Assembly (NCBI GenBank): GCA_049601975.1
Contig: JBMYRC010000096.1
Span: forward strand, 1-16,266
Source: UBA6544 sp049601975
GTDB lineage: Bacteria > Pseudomonadota > Alphaproteobacteria > UBA8366
Direction: 5' to 3'
Length of the DNA stretch: 16,266 nucleotides
Shown here: positions 7,721-14,034 of the stretch, piece by piece
How positions within the stretch are numbered: the first letter of the stretch is position 1
How the letters are laid out: every line of letters starts with the position of its first letter
The notes under the pieces: model-generated
What the model saw: only the letters and a program-made list of their open reading frames with translations
What the model was told of the DNA's origin: nothing
Databases searched by the model: none
Made by a program: the position numbers and the translations under genes

Positions 7721-8626
7721 TCAGTCGAGCTCGAGTCCGTCCATGCCGGAGTTTTTCCGGCACTCCGCGATCATCTCGCGGATCTTCGGACCGAGAGCCG
7801 CCGGGTCGTCCATTTGGTCGACTTCAGCGCCACGCCGCCAACCTTCGCAGACGGCGACCCGTCCGGCACCGGCCTGAATTACGCGACCGGTAATATCTTG
7901 GGCTTCCTCACTGGCGAGGTAGACGACGGTTGGCGATACCCAGCTTGGATCCCGAACCGCTACTTCGTCTTCCGTGTACTCACGCAGATTGTCGGTCATA
8001 CGGGTATAGGCCGTCGGCGAAATTGCATTCACCGTCACACCAATACGCGACAATTCGCGCGCCGCGATAATCGTGAAAGCGGCGATGCCTGCTTTGGCAG
8101 CGCCGTAATTCGTCTGACCGACATTACCGTAGATACCCGAGGTCGAGCTGGTGTTGATAATGCGTCCCATCACCGGTTTGCCGTCGTCGTTCTGTTTCGA
8201 CATTGCCCGCCAATACGAGGCTGCGTGACGTGCCGGTGCAAACGTGCCCTTGAGATGCACGGCGATCACCGAATCCCATTCTTCTTCCGTCATGTTGACC
8301 AACATGCGGTCACGTAAAATTCCAGCGTTGTTGACGACGATATCGAGTTTGCCGAACGTGTTAATCGCGGTGTCGACCATGTTCTTGGCGCCGTCGAAGC
8401 TGCTGACGTCGTCGCCGTTGACGATGGCGTCGCCGCCGCCGGCCTTAATTTCGTCGACCACTTGTTGTGCCGGAGAGACATCGGCACCCTTACCGTCGAC
8501 GCCTGCGCCGAGGTCGTTCACGACAATTTTAGCGCCCGCTTTTGCCAATTGCAGCGCATGTTGACGTCCGACCCCGCGTGCCGCGCCGGTGACAATCGCA
8601 ACCCGGCCTTCGCATAATCCTGCCAT
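7721..8626 (-). CDS. Short-chain dehydrogenase/reductase, 3-hydroxyacyl-CoA dehydrogenase-like
   Basis: 301 aa. Classical SDR: nucleotide-binding TGAARGVG at 13-20, VVNDLG at 35-40 with Asp38 in the position that favours NAD(H), NNAG at 99-102, catalytic Ser161 in NTSSTSG and Tyr174/Lys178 in YGAAK. The NDLG motif and the region after NNAG (ILRDRMLVNMTEEEW) resemble the (3R)-hydroxyacyl-CoA dehydrogenase part of HSD17B4/MFE-2 and related bacterial enzymes of fatty-acid or steroid breakdown. The extra C-terminal 50 residues or so exceed a minimal SDR. The ATG has AAAGGA 7 nt upstream (complement of 8634-8639). It lies upstream of hslV on the same strand with 104 nt between and is divergent from hisB. 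The substrate cannot be decided from sequence alone. Confidence 0.9.
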   Translation of the reverse strand: MAGLCEGRVAIVTGAARGVGRQHALQLAKAGAKIVVNDLGAGVDGKGADVSPAQQVVDEIKAGGGDAIVNGDDVSSFDGAKNMVDTAINTFGKLDIVVNNAGILRDRMLVNMTEEEWDSVIAVHLKGTFAPARHAASYWRAMSKQNDDGKPVMGRIINTSSTSGIYGNVGQTNYGAAKAGIAAFTIIAARELSRIGVTVNAISPTAYTRMTDNLREYTEDEVAVRDPSWVSPTVVYLASEEAQDITGRVIQAGAGRVAVCEGWRRGAEVDQMDDPAALGPKIREMIAECRKNSGMDGLELD

Positions 8627-8815
8627 TTATTTATCCTTTCTTGCTTACAGTTTCTTCAATGTGTCGCAGAGCTTTGGTGTTGCTCTCTAACTTAGGTCTA
8701 GCCGGAGAAATTTCCGGGCCCGTTTTCACAAGAACGAGAAGAGGTGCCGCGCGGGTGGCGTCTGCGCGCACTTCCTGTTAAAAGATGCCGCGCCAATCAA
8801 TTGGGAGATCGCGCC
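8627..8815. other. Divergent intergenic region between the SDR gene and hisB
   Basis: 189 nt that must hold the start signals for both the SDR gene and the his cluster. I see the ribosome binding sites at both ends and an AT-centred near-palindrome around 8703-8718 (CCGGAG, AAATTT, CCGG). I see no convincing -35/-10 pair in either direction, no T-box and no leader peptide rich in histidine codons. Confidence 0.5.
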
Positions 8816-9415
8816 ATGCGTCAGGCAAGTGTAGAGCGCAATACGAAAGAAACGCAGATATCCGCCGAAGTCGACCTCGACGGCACAGGCTCTTATGACG
8901 TGTCCACGGGAATCGGTTTCCTCGATCACATGCTGGAGCAGCTCTCTCGGCACAGCCTCATTGATCTGAAGGTACGGGCGCAGGGCGATCTGCATATCGA
9001 TTTTCATCACACTACGGAAGATACCGGTTATGCGGTGGGCGAAGCGTTGAGCAAGGCTCTCGGTGATCGGGTGGGGATCGTGCGCTACGGCGATGTGTTA
9101 ATTCCTATGGACGAGACCCTGACTCGGGTGGCGCTTGATTGCTCTAACCGGCCGTATCTGGTGTGGAAGGTTGAATTTACCCGTCCTAAGCTCGGTGACA
9201 TGGACACCGAGTTGTTCCAGGAATGGTTTAAGGCGTTCGCGCAATCGGCGGGTTTGACCCTGCACATGGAGACCCTCTACGGCGAGAATAATCATCACAT
9301 TGTCGAATCCTGTTTCAAGGGGTTGGCGCGGGCGTTGAAGACGGCGATTGCGATCGATCCCCTTAAGGCCGATGCGGTACCGTCTACCAAAGGTGTGCTG
9401 GGCGGCTCGCTCTGA
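8816..9415 (+). CDS. hisB: Imidazoleglycerol-phosphate dehydratase
   Basis: 199 aa. Dehydrates imidazole-glycerol phosphate to imidazole-acetol phosphate, the sixth step of histidine synthesis. This is the monofunctional form, with no histidinol-phosphatase domain. Metal-binding and family motifs: FLDHML at 35-40, HHTTEDTGYAVGEAL at 64-78 (His64, His65, Glu68) and the repeat-half equivalent ENNHHIVESCFKGLARAL. The start is the ATG at 8816 with GGGAG at 8803-8807, 8 nt away; the frame stays open to a GTG at 8744, but those 24 extra residues match nothing in the family. First gene of the his cluster; hisH begins 1 nt after its stop. Confidence 0.97.
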   Translation: MRQASVERNTKETQISAEVDLDGTGSYDVSTGIGFLDHMLEQLSRHSLIDLKVRAQGDLHIDFHHTTEDTGYAVGEALSKALGDRVGIVRYGDVLIPMDETLTRVALDCSNRPYLVWKVEFTRPKLGDMDTELFQEWFKAFAQSAGLTLHMETLYGENNHHIVESCFKGLARALKTAIAIDPLKADAVPSTKGVLGGSL

Positions 9416-9416
9416 C

Positions 9417-10043
9417 ATGACTGTTGCGATTGTCGATTACGGCTCGGGCAATTTACGCTCGGCGGCAAAAGGGTTCGAGAAATTTTCGAAAGTGCCGGTC
9501 GTGGTCACAGCCGATCCGGCAACCGTCGCGGCGGCGGATCGGATCGTCTTGCCGGGCCAAGGGGCTTTCGCGGATTGCTATCGCGGCCTCGCGGCACTCG
9601 ACGGGATGATCGAGGCACTTCGAGATGCGGTGCTCGATCGGTGTTTGCCGTTCTTTGGTATTTGTGTTGGCATGCAACTGATGGCGACCGCAAGTCAGGA
9701 ACATGGCCGCCATTTGGGTCTCGATTGGATTGCCGGTGATGTGGTCCCTCTGGCGCTGGACAACCCGGCACTTAAGATTCCGCATATGGGTTGGAACGAC
9801 CTGATCCTAGATAAACCGCACCCAGTGATTGCTGGTTTGGAAAATGGCGATCATGTGTATTTTGTCCACAGCTATCACTTCGTGGTTAAAGATCCGGACA
9901 ATCTGATTGCGACGGCCGATTATGGCGGCAAACAGACCGCGATTGTCGCGCGCGACAATATGATCGGCACGCAATTCCATCCGGAGAAAAGCCAGGCGAC
10001 GGGACTGCGGATGATCGAAAACTTTTTGAGCTGGAGGCCCTGA
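9417..10043 (+). CDS. hisH: Imidazole glycerol phosphate synthase, glutamine amidotransferase subunit
   Basis: 208 aa. Class I glutaminase that hands ammonia to HisF. Catalytic triad visible: Cys83 in FFGICVGMQLM, His188 and Glu190 in GTQFHPEKS. The oxyanion strand LPGQGAF is at 45-51 and the N-terminal IVDYGSGNLRS at 5-15. The start is the ATG at 9417, 1 nt after the hisB stop; an open frame further upstream overlaps hisB and has no family match. In this cluster hisH and hisF are separated by an acetyltransferase gene and hisA. Confidence 0.97.
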   Translation: MTVAIVDYGSGNLRSAAKGFEKFSKVPVVVTADPATVAAADRIVLPGQGAFADCYRGLAALDGMIEALRDAVLDRCLPFFGICVGMQLMATASQEHGRHLGLDWIAGDVVPLALDNPALKIPHMGWNDLILDKPHPVIAGLENGDHVYFVHSYHFVVKDPDNLIATADYGGKQTAIVARDNMIGTQFHPEKSQATGLRMIENFLSWRP

Positions 10044-10046
10044 TCT

Positions 10047-10580
10047 ATGGCCGACGTTTTCGTTGAAATTTTGGAAGAGACAACAGGCAGCGATCTCAAT
10101 GATTTGTGTGACGCGGCGGGATCCGCGATCGAGGAAGGCGGCGGTTTCGGATGGGTCACGGTCCCCGCCCGCCAAATTTTGGAGACCTACTGGCGTGGCG
10201 TCCAGCTTGTGCCGGAACGCACGCTGTTCGTCGGTCGCCTCGACGGCGTCATTGCCGGGTCCGCGCAATTGGTGCGACCGACAAAGAATAACGAAGCACA
10301 ATCTCATGCCGCATCGCTGACGACGAATTTCGTAGCTCCCTGGGCGCGCGGATACGGGATTGGCCACGGCATCATTCAGGCGGTCGAACGCCGCGCGCGG
10401 GCGGATGGCTTCAGTGTTCTTAATCTGGATGTGCGCTCGACGCAGGAAGCGGCGATTGGGCGGTACGATTCTTTGGGTTTTATTCGCTGGGCGGAAAATC
10501 CCTATTACGCCCGCGTCGATGGCAAATGGGTCGCGGGCTATCACTATCACAAACTTCTGGATCAGGAGGACGACGGGTGA
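10047..10580 (+). CDS. GNAT-family N-acetyltransferase in the his cluster
   Basis: 177 aa. The acetyl-CoA binding core is clear: beta-strand 4 and loop SLTTNFVAPWARGYGIGHGI (about 90-109), with the pyrophosphate loop ARGYGIG at 100-106, then helix IIQAVERRARADGFSVLNLDVRST and the terminal QEAAIGRYDSLGF at 133-145, as in motifs A and B of GNATs. N-terminal strand FVGRLDGVIAGSAQL at about 61-75 is the usual motif D. The acceptor is unknown. It starts 3 nt after hisH and its stop overlaps the hisA GTG (GTGA), so it is translated inside the histidine unit. It may modify an amino acid, a metabolite or a protein; nothing here decides which. Confidence 0.9.
   Translation: MADVFVEILEETTGSDLNDLCDAAGSAIEEGGGFGWVTVPARQILETYWRGVQLVPERTLFVGRLDGVIAGSAQLVRPTKNNEAQSHAASLTTNFVAPWARGYGIGHGIIQAVERRARADGFSVLNLDVRSTQEAAIGRYDSLGFIRWAENPYYARVDGKWVAGYHYHKLLDQEDDG
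10564..10570 (+). promoter_or_regulatory. Ribosome binding site that fixes the GTG start of hisA
   Basis: AGGAGGA lies 6 nt before the GTG at 10577, within the end of the acetyltransferase gene. It supports that GTG over an upstream in-frame ATG at 10526, which would add 17 residues before the conserved ILYPAIDLK start. Confidence 0.75.
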
Positions 10581-11293
10581 TTCTCTATCCCGCCATCGAC
10601 CTAAAAGACGGCCAATGCGTGCGCCTCAAACTCGGCGATATGGATCAGTCCACGGTGTTCAATGATGACCCGGCCGCGCAAGCGCAGGACTTCGTCGATG
10701 CCGGATGCGAATCTTTGCATTTGGTCGATCTGAACGGTGCTTTCGAAGGCAAGCCGGTCAATGCGGCGCCCGTCGAGGCAATCCTGGCCGCCGTGAGTAT
10801 TCCAGTCCAATTGGGCGGCGGTATTCGCGATATGGCGACCATCGGCGCTTGGTTGGAGCGCGGCATCCGGCGTGTCATCCTTGGCACGGCGGCGGTGAAA
10901 AATCCCAACCTTGTGCGCGAGGCCTGCCGCGAATGGCCGGGCCATGTGGCGGTCGGGATCGATGCGAAGGGTGGCAAGGTCGCGATTGAAGGCTGGGCTG
11001 AAGTCTCCGAACTGACGTCGGAAGCGCTGGCGGCGCAATTCGCCGACGCGGGGGTGACGGCGATTATACACACCGACGTGGACCGGGACGGCGTGCTTGC
11101 GGGCCCGAATATCGAATCGACCTCGGCGCTCGCCTCAGCAACCTCAATTCCAGTGATCGCCAGTGGCGGTGTCTCTTCGCTCGACGATCTTTTGGCGTTG
11201 CGGAACGCGGGCAATATTGCGGGCGCTATCAGCGGCCGGGCACTCTATGACGGGCGGATCGATCTCGGCCAAGCGTTGAAAGCGCTATGCTAA
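10577..11293 (+). CDS. hisA: ProFAR isomerase (phosphoribosylformimino-AICAR-P isomerase)
   Basis: 238 aa from the GTG at 10577. Beta-alpha barrel isomerase that converts ProFAR to PRFAR, the HisF substrate. The catalytic pair is Asp8 in YPAIDLKDG and Asp129 in GIDAKGG. Phosphate-binding loops are visible: LGGGIRD near 79-85 and IASGGVSS near the C-terminus. HTDVDRDG at about 165-172 is also conserved. The start overlaps the acetyltransferase stop (GTGA), and the stop overlaps hisF by 7 nt. Length is standard. Confidence 0.97.
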   Translation: MILYPAIDLKDGQCVRLKLGDMDQSTVFNDDPAAQAQDFVDAGCESLHLVDLNGAFEGKPVNAAPVEAILAAVSIPVQLGGGIRDMATIGAWLERGIRRVILGTAAVKNPNLVREACREWPGHVAVGIDAKGGKVAIEGWAEVSELTSEALAAQFADAGVTAIIHTDVDRDGVLAGPNIESTSALASATSIPVIASGGVSSLDDLLALRNAGNIAGAISGRALYDGRIDLGQALKALC

Positions 11294-12042
11294 AAACCCG
11301 AATCATTCCGTGCTTGGACGTGCACGCAGGCCGGGTCGTGAAAGGCGTGAATTTCGTCGATCTGCGCGACGCGGGCGATCCTGTGGAACAGGCTCGTATC
11401 TATGATAAGGCGGGCGCCGACGAACTGACCTTTCTCGATATCACCGCCTCGCACGAAGCGCGCGACACGATTTACGATGTGGTGGCGCGAACGGCGGAGG
11501 AAATCTTCATGCCGCTGACTGTCGGCGGTGGCGTGCGCACGGTCGACGATATCCGCAAGTTGCTCCTCGCGGGGGCCGATAAAGTCTCGATCAACACGGC
11601 GGCGGTGCACCGCCCCGAATTCGTGGCAGAAGCCGCGGCGCGGTTTGGCAGTCAGTGCATTGTCGTCGCCATCGACGCCAAGGCGACGGAGCCCGGCAAA
11701 TGGAAAGTTTTCACCCATGGGGGGCGCAACGAGACCGGCATCGACGTCATCGAATGGGCGCGCCGCATGGCGGCGGACGCGGGCGAGTTGCTGCTGACCT
11801 CGATGGATCGCGACGGCACGAAAAGCGGCTTCGATGTCGCGTTGGCTCGCGTGGTCTCTGACGCGGTGCCCGTGCCGGTGATCGCCAGCGGCGGCGTCGG
11901 CACCTTGCAGCATTTGGTGGACGGCGTCGTTGAAGGACACGCCTCGGCGGTTCTGGCCGCGTCGATTTTTCACTTTGGCGAATTCACGATCGCCGAAGCC
12001 AAGGCGCATATGACCGCGCAAGGGGTCGCGGTTCGTCCCTGA
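11287..12042 (+). CDS. hisF: Imidazole glycerol phosphate synthase, cyclase subunit
   Basis: 251 aa. Uses ammonia from HisH and PRFAR to make imidazole-glycerol phosphate and AICAR. Catalytic Asp11 in IIPCLDVHAGRVVKG and Asp130 in VVAIDAKA are both present, as are the phosphate loops TVGGGVRT at about 78-85 and IASGGVGT. HisF shares barrel ancestry with the adjacent HisA. Its ATG at 11287 lies within hisA, 7 nt overlap. A 33-nt gap separates it from hisE. Confidence 0.98.
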   Translation: MLKTRIIPCLDVHAGRVVKGVNFVDLRDAGDPVEQARIYDKAGADELTFLDITASHEARDTIYDVVARTAEEIFMPLTVGGGVRTVDDIRKLLLAGADKVSINTAAVHRPEFVAEAAARFGSQCIVVAIDAKATEPGKWKVFTHGGRNETGIDVIEWARRMAADAGELLLTSMDRDGTKSGFDVALARVVSDAVPVPVIASGGVGTLQHLVDGVVEGHASAVLAASIFHFGEFTIAEAKAHMTAQGVAVRP

Positions 12043-12075
12043 CAGGGGCGTATAATTCTGCTAGGGTTTGCCGCC

Positions 12076-12429
12076 ATGGCAAAAGAAACTGACAGCTCCA
12101 CTCAAACCACCGCCGCCATTCTTGATGAATTGTTCGGCGTGATAGAAAGCCGCCGGGGCGGCGATACAGACGCGTCCTATACCGCGAAATTGCTGGTGCG
12201 CGGCACACCGAAGATCGCCCAGAAGGTCGGTGAGGAAGCGTTCGAGACTGTCATCGAAGCCATGAAAGCCGATGGCGGCAAGCTCGCGGATGAAAGTGCT
12301 GATTTGCTCTATCACCTGCTGGTGCTATGGGCGGATAAAGGCGTGCGTCCGGACGAAGTGTGGAGCATTCTGGCGGAGCGATTTGGTATTTCGGGCATTG
12401 AGGAAAAAAATTCGAGAGCGAGGGATTAA
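12076..12429 (+). CDS. hisE: Phosphoribosyl-ATP pyrophosphatase
   Basis: 117 aa. Hydrolyses PR-ATP to PR-AMP, the second step of histidine synthesis. All-helical NTP-pyrophosphohydrolase fold with the expected acidic residues in KVGEEAFETVIEA (about 51-63) and DESADLLYHLLVLW (about 72-85). It is stand-alone; the cyclohydrolase HisI is not in the window, which is usual for alphaproteobacteria. The ATG at 12076 has a modest AGGG at 12063-12066. The gap from hisF contains a TATAAT hexamer (see findings). The next gene begins 4 nt after its stop. Confidence 0.95.
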   Translation: MAKETDSSTQTTAAILDELFGVIESRRGGDTDASYTAKLLVRGTPKIAQKVGEEAFETVIEAMKADGGKLADESADLLYHLLVLWADKGVRPDEVWSILAERFGISGIEEKNSRARD

Positions 12430-12433
12430 GCGC

Positions 12434-12802
12434 GTGTCATACGACGATCAAAATATTTTCGCGAAAATTCTGCGGGGCGAAATCCCCTGCGACAAGGTCT
12501 ACGAAAACGATCACGCGCTCGCCTTCCGGGACATTGCGCCACAGGCTCCAATCCATGTCCTCGTCATCCCGAAAGGCTCCTACCTCTCCTACGTGGAATT
12601 CGCAGAGACTGCGAGTGAGGCCGAGCTCGCTGGTTTCATGCGCGCGGTCGGCGCGGTTGCGAAACAACTCGGCATTGCGGAAGCGGGCAGCCGCATCCTC
12701 TCCAACCAAGGCGAGGACGGCCACCAAGAGGTGCCCCACTTCCACCTTCATATGTTCGCCGGGAAAAACCTTGGTCGGATGATCAAGCCGATTGAAAAGT
12801 AG
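12434..12802 (+). CDS. HIT-family (Hint-like) nucleotide hydrolase/transferase
   Basis: 122 aa from the GTG at 12434. The histidine triad HFHLHMF lies at 102-108 with His102, 104 and 106. Other family marks: NIFAKILRGEIPCDKVYEND at the N-terminus, DIAPQAPIHVLVIPK near 33-47 and NQGEDGHQEVPH before the triad. This is the Hint branch, which hydrolyses purine nucleoside phosphoramidates such as AMP-lysine. The AGGGA upstream of GTG is well placed, about 9 nt away. It follows hisE by 4 nt, an arrangement known in alphaproteobacteria, and is the last gene of the cluster. A start inside hisE is open but matches nothing. Confidence 0.93.
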   Translation: MSYDDQNIFAKILRGEIPCDKVYENDHALAFRDIAPQAPIHVLVIPKGSYLSYVEFAETASEAELAGFMRAVGAVAKQLGIAEAGSRILSNQGEDGHQEVPHFHLHMFAGKNLGRMIKPIEK

Positions 12803-12817
12803 AGCTCAGCGCCCTTT

Positions 12818-12864
12818 GGGGATGACGTGTCGCCGCTCTTTTCATCCCGCATGCGCGGGAATGA
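12818..12864. repeat. Palindromic intergenic repeat-like element after the his cluster
   Basis: TCATCCCGC (12842-12850) pairs with GCGGGAATGA (12855-12864) around an ATGC loop with one bulged base. The same TCATCCC (12842-12848) can also pair with GGGATGA at 12818-12824, so two stems compete for one arm. The sequence type, tcat(t)cccgc with gcgggaatga, resembles small dispersed palindromes common in proteobacterial intergenic DNA. No T-run follows, so it is not a classical intrinsic terminator, though it could stabilise the 3' end of the his mRNA. Confidence 0.55.
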
Positions 12865-12918
12865 CATTCCAGTAACCTGACTCATTCCATAAAGGCCCGG
12901 TTGCGGGAGGTGTGCGAG

Positions 12919-13296
12919 TTGTTCAAAGCGAGTGAACTGGAGAAGCTGGGACCGAAATGGGTGTGTTGGTCGACCGAGGAGCGGGGCGCGATCTCGGTCC
13001 TTGCCTGTATCGAGGTGATGGTTGGTATTTAGCTAATCCCCTACTGGTTCGGTGTGACGATACATCTGCTGATCTCGGTTATCGTCGCGCCGTTTCTGTT
13101 TCTCCGCTCGACCGGATTGATCAGGACGGCGTTAGAGGGCTTCAAAAGATACGATAACAACAAGACAAGAGTATCGTTGAAATCCGCGCGGGGTATGTGG
13201 TTCCTTTGGGCCGTAGCGGGAATTGCTTCAGGCATATTGAGTCGGTCCGTCGTCAAGAGGATCAAGGAGACACTTTGCCATCTGTCGGAAGGTTGA
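12919..13296 (+). pseudogene. Decayed membrane-protein gene, part 1 (internal amber stop)
   Basis: Unrecognised family. One frame reads from a GTG at 12910 or a TTG at 12919 (GGGAGG at 12905-12910 is 8 nt before the TTG) to TGA at 13294-13296, broken by a single TAG at 13030-13032. Before the stop: a charged start with FKASELEKLG and WSTEERGAISVLACIEVMVGI. After it, with no change of frame: LIPYWFGVTIHLLISVIVAPF, a polar stretch with FKRYDNNKTRVSLKSARG, then MWFLWAVAGIASGIL. The protein would have two or three membrane segments, with the TAG inside the first hydrophobic block. The matched character on both sides argues that it is one gene with a nonsense mutation. The part after the stop could only be made separately from the GTG at 13054, which has no good ribosome binding site. 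Confidence 0.6.
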
Positions 13297-13314
13297 TCCT
13301 CTCTCGCTGAAAAC

Positions 13315-14034
13315 TAGCGCGAGCTGGTATGGATGCAAGACTTCCTGCGCCCGCCGGAATTGTTACCGGGCATAGAGCGCGCCACCGATTTAGACGGTTT
13401 TCCATGCGCGAGATTAGTAGAATTGATCACGGCGAAGAGGGAGGGAATAGAATATTCTTGAGTATTTTGAAATGTTTTTTGATCCCAACTTTCTTCATCC
13501 CCGCTTGGCTTTACCGTCTCAGCCTCAAATCAACTTGCTGGTTTTGGTGGCCGTCGGTTTTCGCGCTCAATTCGGGGTGGGAAACCGTTGTGGCTGTGAT
13601 GGCGGGTGATCCGGGCATAGCGGCGGCCCGGTTTGAGCAGCATTGGAAACCCTGGAGGGCGGGGTTACTCGCTCTTCTATCCACCCTGCTCTTGCTACAC
13701 GCAATCGGCTTAATCCAGGACTGGAAACTGTGAAAGAAGGGCTCGAGCTCTATGCCTTGGTCGGTCAGATGGGCTATCTGATTTTATCTTGCGCGGTGTT
13801 GCAGGTGGAGCTTTATTTCTACGCTAATTTCATGCTTCCCGGGCGACGGCGGATGCTTTGGGGATCTGGCATCGGCGCGGATTCGCCTTGCGTATTGGTG
13901 TTCGAAATTTCTTGCTGTGGTCGGGGCACTTGTTGATGTTGGCGGTGTTCGCTGCCGAATGGGTCCCGGTCCTCGTCCCCTTCGTGGAGTTCGTTGAGAC
14001 CCGCTATTTCGCTTTTCCCCCGCTCGCGTTCTAA
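13315..14034 (+). pseudogene. Decayed membrane-protein gene, part 2 (three frame changes)
   Basis: Unrecognised family. Coding character can be followed through three frames. Frame one, after TAG 13315 to TGA 13459: ELVWMQDFLRPPELLPGIER and LVELITAKREG. Frame two, to TGA 13731: FLIPTFFIPAWLYRLSLKST, WFWWPSVFAL and GLLALLSTLLLLHAIGLI. Frame three, from about 13730: LELYALVGQMGYLILSCAVL and VELYFYANF. Then back to frame one, from about 13828 to TAA 14032: RATADALGIWHRRGFALRIG, LLWSGHLLMLAVFAAEW and a short tail. Each change is a -1 shift, as from a one-base loss. There are four or five membrane segments overall. The neighbouring genes are intact, so general sequencing error is less likely than real decay. 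It ends tail-to-tail on the channel gene. Confidence 0.6.

Noticed and set aside
7617..7763. N-terminal extension of hslV
   Set aside because: The added 49 residues match nothing in HslV, run past the candidate promoter and overlap the SDR gene end; the ATG at 7616 gives the normal propeptide.
8627..8815. His leader/attenuator upstream of hisB
   Set aside because: No run of histidine codons, no T-box and no terminator-like stem was found.
13329..13733. A real 134-residue protein starting at 13329
   Set aside because: Its first 35-40 residues are a poor reading of a region that makes better sense in another frame (PPELLPGIER); only the later part looks coding, so it is treated as part of a frameshifted pseudogene.
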